Source: Herpetosiphon llansteffanensis (GTDB lineage Bacteria > Chloroflexota > Chloroflexia > Chloroflexales > Herpetosiphonaceae). From it: a stretch of 64,000 nt of DNA. The DNA lies in assembly GCF_003205875.1 (NCBI RefSeq), contig NZ_PUBZ01000092.1, positions 124,001 to 188,000 of the forward strand, written 5' to 3'. Made by a program: the position numbers and the translations under genes. Positions within the stretch are counted from its first letter, which is position 1. The number at the start of each line of letters is the position of its first letter. Below, piece after piece: positions 1 to 9,264 of this stretch. The notes beneath the pieces are model-generated. The model had not been told where the DNA came from. It saw nothing but the letters and a program-made list of their open reading frames with translations, and did not search any database.

Positions 1-46
1 TGATGACACTTGCTGGTGCTTGCATGAACGTCCTCGTGGCTAGACT

Positions 47-81
47 AAAAAAAGCACGCAGCAGCCGTAGCCACTGCGTGC
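47..81 (-). terminator. Rho-independent terminator of acyl-CoA dehydrogenase gene
   Basis: Read on the minus strand, an 8-bp GC-rich stem (GCACGCAG paired with CTGCGTGC) with a 12-nt loop is followed directly by seven T. It lies 14 nt beyond the stop codon of the gene ending at 96. Bases 1-46 hold no gene that I can support. Confidence 0.85.
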
Positions 82-95
82 TCCATAGTAGCAGT

Positions 96-1367
96 TTATT
101 TCAATTCGCGTGACGAGAAGCCCAAAATCCGGCGGGCAATAATCAAGCGGTTGATTTGGCCAGTGCCTTCAAAAATGTCGTTGATCTTAGCATCGCGCAT
201 CCACTTTTCGGCCAAAAGTTCGCGGGTGTAGCCCAATGGCCCCAAGAGTTCAACGGCTTTTTGGGTAATCACGGTTGCGGCTTCGCCAGCTTTAACTTTG
301 CAGGCTGAGGCTTCGACCGTGTTGGCTTCGCCTGAATCCATCATCCAAGCAGCCTTGAGCGTCAGCAACCAAGCAGCTTTGTGTTGGGCTTCTAGCTCCA
401 ACAAATCGCGTTCGACGGCGCTCATCTCGTGGACTGGCACATCGTCGCGAATTGCCACTCCAGCGGCGGTCAATTGTTCGCGCAACAATTCCAATGCAGC
501 GCGGGCAATGCCCAAGGCCGAGGCCGCAACCGCAGGTCGGGTTGCATCAAAGGTTTTCATTGCGCCTTTGAAGCCCTTGGGAGCGTCGGCACTAGCGGCA
601 GTTGCTTCAGCTTTGGGAATTTCAGGATTGCCAAGCACGTTATCGAACGGAATGCGGCAATCGGTAAAGACCACGGCAGCGGTATCGCTGGCGCGAATCC
701 CCATCTTGTGCTCAAGCTTGGTTACTTCCATGCCAGGCGTGCCAGCTTCGACCACAAAGGCCTTCATGCCAGCGCGGCCAAGCTTGGGATCGACCGTAGC
801 CCAAACCACCACCAAACCTTGCGATTCTTCGAGCGACAAACGGCCACCAGTACAATAGATCTTTTCGCCATTTAAGATCCACGAATCGCCATCGCGCACG
901 GCGGTGGTACGAATCGCCGAGGTATCCGAGCCAGCTTGCGGCTCGGTCATGGCCATCGATCCCCAGACTGGAGTTTCGCTATCGGCGAAGCGGGCCAAGA
1001 AACGGCTTTTTTGCTCGCTTGTGCCAGCGGCGGCAACGGCAGCGCCACCCAAGGCTCCGCCTGGCGTGGTCAAATAGATACCAGCATCGCCCCATGAGAG
1101 CGCTTCGATCAAATGCACCATGCGCACGTTGCCAGTTTTGGGCTTTTTAGGCTTGCTGGGGTCGACCGCCGTTTCGGGCTTATCGACCACCCCAAACATA
1201 GGATTTTGGCGCATAATTGGCCACATCGCATTGATGTAATCCCATGGAATATCGTGTTCGTGCTCATCGAAATGGCGCGAGACAGGCCGCATCATTTGCT
1301 CGGCCACCATCTGCGTCATTTGGCGTTGGGTATCAATGCTTTCCGATAATTTAAAATCAATCGCCAT
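96..1367 (-). CDS. Acyl-CoA dehydrogenase family protein (423 aa)
   Basis: Flavoprotein that oxidises an acyl-CoA to the 2-enoyl-CoA, passing electrons to an electron-transfer flavoprotein; cytosolic. The family is shown by the mid-domain flavin-binding segment (MTEPQAGSDTSAIRTTA), the following beta-domain (WILNGEKIYCTGG) and the C-terminal helical signature with a GPLGYTRELLAEKWMRDAKI-type stretch and FEGTGQINR near the end. Length is slightly above the usual 380 because of an insert around residues 245-265. The start is backed by GGAGG seven bases upstream. A second acyl-CoA dehydrogenase and an SCP2 protein follow upstream on the same strand, pointing to fatty-acid degradation. The chain length handled cannot be told from sequence. 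Confidence 0.93.
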   Translation of the reverse strand: MAIDFKLSESIDTQRQMTQMVAEQMMRPVSRHFDEHEHDIPWDYINAMWPIMRQNPMFGVVDKPETAVDPSKPKKPKTGNVRMVHLIEALSWGDAGIYLTTPGGALGGAAVAAAGTSEQKSRFLARFADSETPVWGSMAMTEPQAGSDTSAIRTTAVRDGDSWILNGEKIYCTGGRLSLEESQGLVVVWATVDPKLGRAGMKAFVVEAGTPGMEVTKLEHKMGIRASDTAAVVFTDCRIPFDNVLGNPEIPKAEATAASADAPKGFKGAMKTFDATRPAVAASALGIARAALELLREQLTAAGVAIRDDVPVHEMSAVERDLLELEAQHKAAWLLTLKAAWMMDSGEANTVEASACKVKAGEAATVITQKAVELLGPLGYTRELLAEKWMRDAKINDIFEGTGQINRLIIARRILGFSSRELK

Positions 1368-1379
1368 GAGAACCTCCGT

Positions 1380-1620
1380 TGTTTAAGGATGAGGTATGAG
1401 GGATGAAGGATGAATAAAAATAAAATATGAAGGATAAGGGATGAAGGATGAATATTTAATCAATGAAGTTCAAATATTATCCTTGGAATTATTCATCCTT
1501 CATATTTTCCTAGCCCATTACCAAATCAATGATGGAACATGAAGGATTTTGGATGCATACACCTCATCACGTTCTTTCAATGATGCTATTCATCCCTCAT
1601 CCTTCATCCTTCATATTTTC
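1380..1620. repeat. Intergenic GGATGAA/TTCATCC heptamer repeats
   Basis: The gap between the two acyl-CoA dehydrogenase genes is filled with degenerate copies of GGATGAA (about 1385-1455) and its complement TTCATCC (about 1490-1515 and 1590-1615). The two orientations face each other and could fold into a long imperfect hairpin. The same heptamer recurs at 2730-2806 and 17630-17690. No gene is visible here. Confidence 0.75.
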
Positions 1621-2712
1621 CTAGACCATTGCCAAGCCGTCGAAGGTGGTGAAGCCGCGGGCGTTGCGCAGCCACAACTCGACAGGAAACTCGCGGATGT
1701 AGCCGTGACCGCCAAGAATTTGCAAGGCGCGGTCGCAGACCATCAACACCGTTTTGTCGGCGTTATGTTTGGCCATCAGCGCATCGCGGGTCACGTCTTG
1801 GTTGTTATCGAGCTTCCAAGCTGCTTCCCACACCATCAAGCGCGCGCCATCAATTTCGACCAGCATTTCGGCCAACATAAAGGCAATTGATTGACGTTGG
1901 CCAATCGCTTCACCAAAGGTTTGGCGATTGCGGGCGTAATCGAGCGCATATTCGTAGGCTCCACGCGCAACCCCAATCGCCAAGGCAGCCAGCGCAACTT
2001 GCGAACGAGCATACACTCGACCAAAATCGATGCCTGATTCGCCGCCAAGTTTGGCATCTGCTGCAACGTTGACGTTATCAAGGGTCACGCGGGCAACTTC
2101 GAGCGCACGCACGCCCATCAATTTTTCGCGTTCGCCAACGCTGAGACCAGCAGTTTTGGCGGGCACAATAAAGGCTTGGGTTTGGCCATCTTCCGCAGCG
2201 TAGATCAAGAAATGTTCGGCGCTGCTAGCCAATGGCACATAGCTTTTGACCCCATTCAACACATAGCCATCGCCATCGCGAGTGGCCGTGGTTTGCAATT
2301 TGCGCGGGTTGAATTGCAGGCGTGGCTCAATCAAGGCCGAGGTAGCGTTGACAAAGCGTTCTTCACTAAATTGCGGTAAAAGGGCTTCGCGCTGGGCTTC
2401 CGTGCCAGCAGCCAAAACTGCAAACGCAAAACTGGCGGGCGCGCTCAAGGCCAAAGCACTCGCCAAATCGCCCCACGCCAATTCTTCCAATGCCAATGCG
2501 CCGGTTACTGCCGAAAACTCGCCGAAGCCGCCGTATTGCTCAGGAATCGACGAACCGACCAAACCTAATTCCCAGCCCTTGTTCAACAGGTCGGCTGGCA
2601 ATTCGCCATTTTCATCGGCCTCGCGAAAAATCGAGCGCAGGCGATCCTTGGCAAAACGTTTGAGTGTATCAACAATCAGGGCTTGTTCTTCAGATGGAGA
2701 GAAGGAAATCAT
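1621..2712 (-). CDS. Acyl-CoA dehydrogenase family protein (363 aa)
   Basis: Second acyl-CoA dehydrogenase, only distantly similar to its neighbour. N-terminal helical domain (MISFSPSEEQALIVDTLKRF), middle beta-domain with DGYVLNGVKSYVPLASSAEH, and C-terminal helical domain carrying RQTFGEAIGQRQSIAFMLAE and LQILGGHGYIREFPVELWLR, the last being characteristic of the family. The start at ATG 2712 is chosen because GGGAG lies 7 nt upstream; a longer reading would run into the repeat region. The usual acidic catalytic residue near the C-terminus could not be assigned with certainty, so substrate and even activity stay open. Confidence 0.9.
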   Translation of the reverse strand: MISFSPSEEQALIVDTLKRFAKDRLRSIFREADENGELPADLLNKGWELGLVGSSIPEQYGGFGEFSAVTGALALEELAWGDLASALALSAPASFAFAVLAAGTEAQREALLPQFSEERFVNATSALIEPRLQFNPRKLQTTATRDGDGYVLNGVKSYVPLASSAEHFLIYAAEDGQTQAFIVPAKTAGLSVGEREKLMGVRALEVARVTLDNVNVAADAKLGGESGIDFGRVYARSQVALAALAIGVARGAYEYALDYARNRQTFGEAIGQRQSIAFMLAEMLVEIDGARLMVWEAAWKLDNNQDVTRDALMAKHNADKTVLMVCDRALQILGGHGYIREFPVELWLRNARGFTTFDGLAMV

Positions 2713-2729
2713 CGTTGCTCCCTCAAAGA

Positions 2730-2806
2730 AAGGATGAAGGATGAGGGTTGAGGGATGAAAAAGTAACAAAATTTCATCCTTTATCCTTCATCCTTCATCC
2801 TTCTGC
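2730..2806. repeat. Second block of GGATGAA heptamer repeats
   Basis: Short block between the SCP2 gene and the acyl-CoA dehydrogenase gene, with AGGATGAAGGATGAGGG facing TCATCCTTTATCCTTCATCC. Same motif family as at 1380-1620. Confidence 0.7.
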
Positions 2807-2808
2807 AA

Positions 2809-3348
2809 TTACATGAGTGTGCCGAGCTTCATGAGGAAATTCATGTCGCCTTTGAACTTGAGTTTGCCGGTCATAAACGCCATTTGGCTATTGAGTTCGC
2901 CCTTGAGGATTTTGGCGTAATCTTCGGCCTTCATCATGAGGGTAACTTCTGGGGTATCAACGCCATTGAAGGTGGTGGTCGAGTAGACCACGCTGCCATC
3001 GGCTTTGGTCAATTCAAGATTGAATTTACCTTTGAGATTTTGCAATTTTTCGAGCCGGCTGGGGCTCATTTTGGCTGGGCTAACCATTGCATCTGCCGAA
3101 GCGGTTTCTTCGGTAATCACACCGCGCCAGGTTGGCTCGTCAAGCGTTACCGTCATTAAAGGATTTTCGACCGTGCCAGTGACAACTTCGCCGCGACCAC
3201 CGCTGTAGCTCACAGCGTAGGCCGTTCCGTCGACCAGATATTGAATTGCATAGGTTGCATCTTCCAAGCCACTGCTTTGGCTGGCCAATTGTTCCGGCAG
3301 GGCGGTCGCAATGTAATCACTAACAGTTATCGTGCTGAGGTCTGCCAT
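2809..3348 (-). CDS. SCP2 sterol-binding/lipid-transfer domain protein (179 aa)
   Basis: Single-domain protein of the sterol carrier protein 2 type, which holds acyl chains or other lipids in a hydrophobic tunnel. The C-terminal part with a DYAKILKGELNSQMAFMTGK segment followed by LKFKGDMNFLMKLGTLM is the classic SCP2 ending. The start has a strong AAGGAG 9 nt upstream. Placed in line with two acyl-CoA dehydrogenases, so a role in presenting or buffering acyl substrates is a reasonable inference. Confidence 0.88.
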   Translation of the reverse strand: MADLSTITVSDYIATALPEQLASQSSGLEDATYAIQYLVDGTAYAVSYSGGRGEVVTGTVENPLMTVTLDEPTWRGVITEETASADAMVSPAKMSPSRLEKLQNLKGKFNLELTKADGSVVYSTTTFNGVDTPEVTLMMKAEDYAKILKGELNSQMAFMTGKLKFKGDMNFLMKLGTLM

Positions 3349-3525
3349 CGAAGGTGCTCCTTTGCAATTGACGCAGATTAAGAATTGATTTGAGAGGTTT
3401 TTTGGTTGCTTAGTTTGAAGTATATCATTGATTTATGACATACTGCGTCATGATTATAACGAGTTTTAAAAATGCTGCAATGTTGCACCAAATTTCACAA
3501 GGGCTTAGGCTTGGCAAGGGTTTGC

Positions 3526-4656
3526 TTAGGCTGAAGTTGGAGCCTTTTGATCAAGCAATTGTTGCTGAAGTTCCTGAAAATGCTCAAGCCATGGGCTTGG
3601 TGGATCTTGCTCACCAAGCTCTTTAATCAATGCTTCGGCAAGTACAAGCGCTGGTTCAGGCTGCTGATTATTGCTCAAACTGGTAATATAGTTGAAGGCC
3701 ACATGATAGACAAAAGGATCATCGGTAGCAAAATGGTCATTTAAATGCGGGTAAATTTGCTCCAATAGTTCACAGGCTTCGGCAGGTTGCCCCGTCTCAT
3801 CAAGCACTACAGCGCAGAAATGACCTGTCCTTAGATAATACTTGTTATCCTTGCCATATTTACTGATAATTTCAGCTAATAAATTACGATATTGTTCGAT
3901 CGCCAATTCAGGATTATCCATAACTGCATATTGGGTGAATGCTAAACGCTCTTTTAAATAATATTCAAACTGCGGCTGATCAGCAAAATAGATTTTTTGT
4001 AGCTCCAATAAGCGTTGATACTGTAACAATGCTTCCGTCGATTTTCGCTCGACGAGGAAATTTGCAAACTCTACTAAGCTAAAAAATAAAACCTCTCCTT
4101 TAAGATCATTAGCTGAGGCTAAATCATCAAAACTATGAATAATTTGGCGATAATAGCTTTCGGCCTCGCTGTAGCGTTCGCTAGCAAGCATACATTGCGC
4201 TAAAGTTTGAATAGTGCTCAGCGTATTATCATGATTGGCACCAAGTAACGCGGTTTGTTTGGCTAAAATATCGTTGAGATGATGTTCGGCTTTGCTGATT
4301 TCGCCTTGTTCAAGCAGCAAAACTGCATAATGTTGCCAAGCAACTAATACATTTGCTTGATTAGCTGGATCGAATTTCTGATAATAATGCATAATCCGCT
4401 GGTAAATTGCCTCGGCCTCAGCATATTTTTGGGCTTGAATCAGCTTAATTGCCTGATTTTGTTGCGCAAAAATATATAAAATATGAGTATCGCCAACCGT
4501 ATAATCCAAATTTTCACGCACAACCCGATCAGGATCGGGATCAAGTGCTGCATAGCGAGTTTGCTCTTCAATACTCAAACGCCGATATTGCTGATATAAC
4601 CACCAGCCGCCGCTCAGCCCAACCGCAAGCAGCATAATCCAGCCACTCCAGTGCAT
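3526..4656 (-). CDS. Membrane-anchored TPR-like repeat protein (376 aa)
   Basis: An N-terminal hydrophobic segment (about residues 5-20, WIMLLAVGLSGGWWLYQQY) serves as membrane anchor; the rest is alpha-helical tetratricopeptide-like repeats, for example AEAIYQRIMHYYQKF and SEAESYYRQIIHSF. Such proteins scaffold others; no catalytic motif is visible. The start has GGAG 9 nt upstream. Codon use is more AT-rich than the neighbours. Function unknown. Confidence 0.8.
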   Translation of the reverse strand: MHWSGWIMLLAVGLSGGWWLYQQYRRLSIEEQTRYAALDPDPDRVVRENLDYTVGDTHILYIFAQQNQAIKLIQAQKYAEAEAIYQRIMHYYQKFDPANQANVLVAWQHYAVLLLEQGEISKAEHHLNDILAKQTALLGANHDNTLSTIQTLAQCMLASERYSEAESYYRQIIHSFDDLASANDLKGEVLFFSLVEFANFLVERKSTEALLQYQRLLELQKIYFADQPQFEYYLKERLAFTQYAVMDNPELAIEQYRNLLAEIISKYGKDNKYYLRTGHFCAVVLDETGQPAEACELLEQIYPHLNDHFATDDPFVYHVAFNYITSLSNNQQPEPALVLAEALIKELGEQDPPSPWLEHFQELQQQLLDQKAPTSA

Positions 4657-4684
4657 ACACTTCTCTCCAACGCTTAATCATCAA

Positions 4685-4715
4685 CGCCCGCTACTCAATA
4701 ACTGAATAGCGGGCG
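4685..4715 (-). terminator. Hairpin downstream of OsmC gene
   Basis: A perfect 9-bp stem (CGCCCGCTA / TAGCGGGCG) lies between the OsmC-like gene and the TPR gene. No good T-run follows on the minus strand, so it may be an mRNA-stabilising hairpin or a weak terminator. Confidence 0.5.
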
Positions 4716-4741
4716 CATTGAGTCAAGCAACAAGGCTAAAC

Positions 4742-5170
4742 TTATTTCAAGGTTGCGTTCAATTCGATGCTTGGCACTGCTGCCAAAGCTTTCGAGATTG
4801 GGCAGTTGACTTTGGCTTTTTCAGCGATTTCAGCAAAGGCTGCTGCATCGATGTTTGGCACTTCGGCTTCGGTGTGCAATTCGATTTTGGTGATGCTAAA
4901 GCCACCTTCGCCGCGTTCGAGATGCACCTTAGCAACGGTGTGCACGCTCTTTGGTTCGTAGCCACCGCGACCAAGATCAGCGGTCAAGGCCATTGAGTAA
5001 CAACCAGCATGCGCTGCTGCAATCAGTTCTTCGGGGTTCGTGCCAGTGCCATCTTCAAAGCGTGAAGGAAATGAGTAGCTGCCTTCGACTGCGCCACTGC
5101 CAGTTTTGACCGAGCCAGCGCCTTCGCGTAAAGAGCCAGTCCATGTTGCTTCAGCTGAACGTACTGCCAT
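4742..5170 (-). CDS. OsmC/Ohr family peroxide-handling protein (142 aa)
   Basis: OsmC-family thiol peroxidases reduce organic hydroperoxides with two cysteines. Both are present: Cys57 in AAHAGCYSMAL and Cys123 in VNCPISKAL. Length is normal for the family. ATG 5170 is chosen because GGAGG sits 9 nt upstream; an in-frame ATG three codons earlier would abut the ribosome-binding site. Transcribed divergently from tatD; the 140-bp gap must hold both promoters. Confidence 0.92.
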   Translation of the reverse strand: MAVRSAEATWTGSLREGAGSVKTGSGAVEGSYSFPSRFEDGTGTNPEELIAAAHAGCYSMALTADLGRGGYEPKSVHTVAKVHLERGEGGFSITKIELHTEAEVPNIDAAAFAEIAEKAKVNCPISKALAAVPSIELNATLK

Positions 5171-5310
5171 AGGAATCATCCTCCATAACTTAATCGTGGT
5201 TGTATGGTAACAGAATTTTGCTATTGTGTGCGCTGATTGAGTATAATATTTGCTGGCTAGGTTGCACCAAATTGTGCTTGTGCCCAAGCCTTATCATTCT
5301 AGGAAAATTC

Positions 5311-6081
5311 ATGTTAATTGATACCCATACCCACGTTCATAGCGATCAATTTAATGATGATCGGGCGGCTGTCTTTGAGCGTGCTCAAGCAGCTGGCGTA
5401 ACCCGTATGATCAATATTGGCTACGATTTGCCCTCATCGCGCGCCAGCGTTGCCTTGGCCCAGAGCAATCCCATGGTGTGGGCCAGCGTCGGAATTCAGC
5501 CCCACTATGCGTTGAACACTGGCGAAGCTGAATTAGCTCAAATTCGCGAGCTATTGGCTCAGCCACGGGTCGTAGCTTTGGGCGAAATTGGCCTCGATTA
5601 TTACCATGATCGCGCGCCGCACGCTGTTCAAGAACAGCTGTTTCGTCAGCAACTGGCTATGGCTCGCGAGCTTGATTTTCCAGTGGTCATCCACAGTCGC
5701 GATGCAGTGGACAATACGGTACGAGTTTTGGATTCGGCAGCGCGCGGCCAAACTGGCGTGATGCATTCGTTCAGCGGCGATTGGGCCTATGCAGAAGCCT
5801 GTTTGGATGTGGGCTTTTATCTTTCGTTCTCTGGGCCAGTGACATTTAAAAAGGCTGTTGAATTGCAGGATGTAGTGCAACGTGCGCCGCTTGATCGAAT
5901 TTTGATTGAAACTGACGCGCCCTATCTTACGCCGCACCCATATCGCGGCAAACGCAACGAGCCAAGCTATGTGGCTTATGTGGCCGAGGCAATCGCCCGT
6001 TTGCGCGGTTTAAGCCTTGATGAAGTTGCCACCATCACCACTGCCAACGCCGAGCGCTTATTTAAACGCTTGCTGGCCTAA
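5311..6081 (+). CDS. tatD: TatD family metal-dependent hydrolase/DNase (256 aa)
   Basis: TIM-barrel metal hydrolase related to TatD 3'-5' exonuclease. Metal ligands are clear: HTH at residues 6-8, GEIGLDYY, VIHSRDA, MHSFSG and the C-terminal ETDAPYLTP. Length matches the family. ATG 5311 is taken as start because the family begins with exactly this M-L-I-D-T-H pattern; the ribosome site (AGGAAA) is modest. Cytosolic; quality control of DNA or RNA ends is the likely role. Confidence 0.93.
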   Translation: MLIDTHTHVHSDQFNDDRAAVFERAQAAGVTRMINIGYDLPSSRASVALAQSNPMVWASVGIQPHYALNTGEAELAQIRELLAQPRVVALGEIGLDYYHDRAPHAVQEQLFRQQLAMARELDFPVVIHSRDAVDNTVRVLDSAARGQTGVMHSFSGDWAYAEACLDVGFYLSFSGPVTFKKAVELQDVVQRAPLDRILIETDAPYLTPHPYRGKRNEPSYVAYVAEAIARLRGLSLDEVATITTANAERLFKRLLA

Positions 6082-6167
6082 GCCGATGCTCATCAACTAC
6101 TAACCCAGCAAGCCCAAGAGCCATTTTAAAATAGAAGTAGCCCGCATGCTAGATTGAGGAATCCCCT

Positions 6168-8570
6168 ATGCTGCAACGAGTTCGCGCTTTTTTTCAACCA
6201 AGCTATGGTTTGCTCACTTGGACGTTAGCCAGCATTATGGCCTTGCTGGTCGTGACCAATGTGGTTGAATCGGAATGGGTCGAAGGCTTTGAACGCATGC
6301 GGATTGTGGCGCTTGGCGGGTTGGTGGTGGCAGCATTATTTGCCCGTTGGCAAGCCTTGCCCTCGTTTATTGCCCATGTGCTGAGCTTTTTTATGGGCTT
6401 GGCATGGGCAATCCGCTTTGTGCCACTTGATCCACGCCTCGAAGGCCAAGTTGATCGCTGGACGGATCTGCTGATTCGGGGGATTGCAGCAATTCGCGCA
6501 GCCAAAACTGGCGAACGGATCGAAGATTATTATCTCTTTTCGCTGGCTGGGTTACTTTTGGCCTGGATTTTTGCCTACAGCACAATTTGGTTGCTCTTGC
6601 GCTGGCGCTGGAATTGGCGCTTGGTGATGCTCAATGGTGGGCTGCTGATGGCCAATTTGACCTATGCAGTTCCCAAGCCAATTGCTTCGTTCTGGCTGTT
6701 TTTGCTGATTGCGCTGCTCTTTGTGGTAACCCAAACCTATGCCCAACGCCAAAACGCTTGGGATGCTGGCTTTTTAGAGCAGCAGGAATGGCTTTCGTTG
6801 CGCTACTTGTGGGCGGGAGTTTTGGCATGCTTTAGCTTGGTTTTGATGGCTGCCTTGATGCCAGCCAATATCACCAATGCTCAATTACGGATCTTTGGCG
6901 AGAATCTGAGCCGCCCAATCGATTTCTTCCTGCCCGACAATGGTGCTATTCGCGCTGATCGCGGGCCGCAAGGCGTGGGCAATGTGGTCGTGCCAAATGG
7001 CAACGGTGCCAATTTTTCCAACAATACGGTGCAACTTGGTGGCGCACGCTCGGCAACCAACGAGGTTGTGCTCGAAGTCAAAGCACCTTCAGCAGAATAT
7101 TGGCGCTCGAATGCCTGGGATTTGTACGATGGCAAAGGCTGGCAAAACACCACAGGCGACATCGCGTGGCAGGTGCGGCGCACATCAACCCGCCGCGAAG
7201 CGCTGACTCCGATTAATCCCGATGATACGCTAACCCAAATTGACACGAATGGCCGCGAGCCATTTACCCAAACCATTAAGCTGATGCAAACCCGTGGCGA
7301 CCAGCAACTGCCTGCTGCAACCTCGCCGCTGACGTGGAGCGTGCCCGTGTTGGTCCAGCACACGTTTATCATCTCCGATAGCGAGACGACGCTACCAAAC
7401 TTTGCCGATAGCGCGATTTATTTCAATCAAGGCCCAGCTAACCGCGATTTTGAATATAGTGTGGTTTCGTTGATTAGCAATGTCGATAAGCAAAGCTTGC
7501 GCAATGCGCCAACTGAGTATCCGGTTTGGCTCCAGCGCTATCTGCAATTGCCCGATACCCAAGCGATCCGCAATATTGGCGGCTTGTCGCGCCAATTAAC
7601 CACAGCTGCCGGAGCAGAAACTGCCTACGACAAAGCAGTGGTGATTGAAAATTATCTGCGCCAAATGCCCTATGATGATCAAATTCCTGCGCCGCCAGCA
7701 GATGCAGACCCAATCGAAAACTTCTTGTTCAATTTACGCCGTGGCTATTGCGATTATTTTGCAGGCTCGATGGTGTTGATGTTGCGCTCGCAAGGAATTC
7801 CAGCACGCTGGGTGCAAGGCTATGCAACTGGCGATTATGATGCTGATCGCCAAGTTTACGTTGTGCGCGACTCGATTGCCCATAGCTGGCCCGAAGTTTA
7901 TTTTATGGATTATGGCTGGATTCGCTTTGAGCCAACGCCGGCGGGCTATGTGACCGTGCCAATTCGGCCTGATGGCCCAGCGCAAGCAGAAGACAACAGC
8001 GAAAACCCCGACGATATTGGGCCAAATGCAGGCCAAGTTCAGCAACCAGCCACCGATTTTGATGCCTTGCAAGATCTGCGCGAGAACTATCAAACCACGC
8101 CAATTCCAACAGTGGAGCCGCAAGCCTTGCCAGTTGACAATGCAGCGCCCCCAGTTGTCGAACGCAGCCCATTTTGGCGTTGGCTAGCAATTATTTGTGC
8201 AATGATTGGCATGGTTATTTTGTTGCTCTGGTTATTGTTGCAACGCGAATTTCGTGGTTTGCGGCCTGCGGCGCGAGCCTATGGCTTTATCGGCCTATTA
8301 GCGCGTTGGGCTGGCTTGGAACAACGCCCAGAGCGCACGCCCCAAGAATTTGCCAGCGAATTGGCCAAAGAAATGCCTGGCCAGCGCCGAACCTTGCGCC
8401 GTTTGGCCGATGCCTACACCGCAGAGCAATATGGCAGCCACGTTCGGCTTGACCCTGAGGAAATTGAAAACGATCGCGCGATGGTCAGTAGAACCTTATG
8501 GCCACGCTCGATTAGTCGGGGTTCGCGCTCAATCGTGAAACAAATGTTGCGGCCTCGTTGGCGACGCTAG
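6168..8570 (+). CDS. Transglutaminase-like membrane protein (800 aa)
   Basis: N-terminal half: about six hydrophobic segments between residues 15 and 235 (DUF3488-like). Then an extracytoplasmic region and a transglutaminase-like domain with the triad Cys528 (RRGYCDYFAGSM), His572 (DSIAHSWPEVYF) and Asp581 (MDYGWIRFEPTPAG). A further membrane helix lies near residues 670-690, followed by a cytosolic DUF4129-like tail. This arrangement is widespread in bacteria, where the gene often sits with a MoxR ATPase and a DUF58 protein; neither is present here. Probably modifies or cleaves peptide bonds outside the membrane. Ribosome site AGGAA 9 nt upstream. Confidence 0.9.
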   Translation: MLQRVRAFFQPSYGLLTWTLASIMALLVVTNVVESEWVEGFERMRIVALGGLVVAALFARWQALPSFIAHVLSFFMGLAWAIRFVPLDPRLEGQVDRWTDLLIRGIAAIRAAKTGERIEDYYLFSLAGLLLAWIFAYSTIWLLLRWRWNWRLVMLNGGLLMANLTYAVPKPIASFWLFLLIALLFVVTQTYAQRQNAWDAGFLEQQEWLSLRYLWAGVLACFSLVLMAALMPANITNAQLRIFGENLSRPIDFFLPDNGAIRADRGPQGVGNVVVPNGNGANFSNNTVQLGGARSATNEVVLEVKAPSAEYWRSNAWDLYDGKGWQNTTGDIAWQVRRTSTRREALTPINPDDTLTQIDTNGREPFTQTIKLMQTRGDQQLPAATSPLTWSVPVLVQHTFIISDSETTLPNFADSAIYFNQGPANRDFEYSVVSLISNVDKQSLRNAPTEYPVWLQRYLQLPDTQAIRNIGGLSRQLTTAAGAETAYDKAVVIENYLRQMPYDDQIPAPPADADPIENFLFNLRRGYCDYFAGSMVLMLRSQGIPARWVQGYATGDYDADRQVYVVRDSIAHSWPEVYFMDYGWIRFEPTPAGYVTVPIRPDGPAQAEDNSENPDDIGPNAGQVQQPATDFDALQDLRENYQTTPIPTVEPQALPVDNAAPPVVERSPFWRWLAIICAMIGMVILLLWLLLQREFRGLRPAARAYGFIGLLARWAGLEQRPERTPQEFASELAKEMPGQRRTLRRLADAYTAEQYGSHVRLDPEEIENDRAMVSRTLWPRSISRGSRSIVKQMLRPRWRR

Positions 8571-8612
8571 TTGGCCTAGATCTTGCTTTAACATACTATT
8601 GGCACAACCCGT

Positions 8613-8651
8613 AGCTGCTGTTGTTCCCTCAGAGGGGTGATAACAGCAGCT
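8613..8651 (+). terminator. Hairpin after transglutaminase gene
   Basis: Perfect 10-bp inverted repeat (AGCTGCTGTT / AACAGCAGCT) with a 19-nt loop, 42 nt past the stop codon. Only a short T-run follows, so termination is probable but not certain. Confidence 0.55.
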
Positions 8652-8794
8652 TTAACTCGACATAGGATCACAATTTATTCACCTATATGGGTGTTGTGCC
8701 AGTACCAGCCACACGTTACAATAGTACCTATATGATACTAAAGTACTTGTATCAGTGTGGGTGGGGATGCTAGCAGCACAGTAGGAGACCAACC

Positions 8795-9181
8795 ATGACC
8801 AAACGCATTTTAATTGCCGAAGATGATACAGCGATTGCCATGACCTTGATCATTGGCCTCCGCAGCATCCCTGACGTTGAAGTTGTTCGGGCCTATCATG
8901 GCGAGGAAGCGCTGAATTTATGGCTGCAAGAGCCAGCCGATATTCTGCTGACTGACCATCATATGCGTGAAATGTCTGGTTTGGATCTGATTCGGGCGCT
9001 ACGTTCGCAAGGCGCAACCCAACCAATGTTGATGATTACTGCCTATGATAGTGTCAAATTGCAACGCGAAGCCCGCGAGGCTGGAGTAACCGAGATGATT
9101 GCCAAGCCTTTTTTTATTGATCAATTGATCGATAAAGTGTCGGAGAAGTTGCTCGATGTAACGGTGGTTAACCAAGCCTAA
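8795..9181 (+). CDS. Single-domain response regulator (CheY-like, 128 aa)
   Basis: Receiver domain with no output domain. Phosphoacceptor Asp54 lies in ILLTDHHM, the acidic pair is Asp10/Asp11, and the switch residues Thr82 and Lys104 are all in place, so it should be phosphorylated. Ribosome site AGGAG 8 nt upstream. No cognate kinase next to it. Likely relays a signal by protein contact. Confidence 0.93.
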   Translation: MTKRILIAEDDTAIAMTLIIGLRSIPDVEVVRAYHGEEALNLWLQEPADILLTDHHMREMSGLDLIRALRSQGATQPMLMITAYDSVKLQREAREAGVTEMIAKPFFIDQLIDKVSEKLLDVTVVNQA

Positions 9182-9223
9182 CTTGGTCTAGCTAGCTCAA
9201 AACTGTATATTTCGGTGTGGAGG

Positions 9224-9257
9224 ACACGGCCTACCTGAAGCTTCAAGTAGGCCGTGT
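9224..9257. terminator. Bidirectional terminator between convergent genes
   Basis: An 11-bp stem (ACACGGCCTAC / GTAGGCCGTGT) lies between the converging response-regulator and metalloprotease genes. T-rich sequence on the plus-strand side (CGGATTTTAG) supports use as a terminator. Confidence 0.75.
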
Positions 9258-9264
9258 TCGGATT

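Noticed and set aside
1..46. Possible end of a gene on the plus strand.
   Set aside because: A short reading up to TAG at 41-43 exists but gives only 13 codons, without any recognisable sequence.
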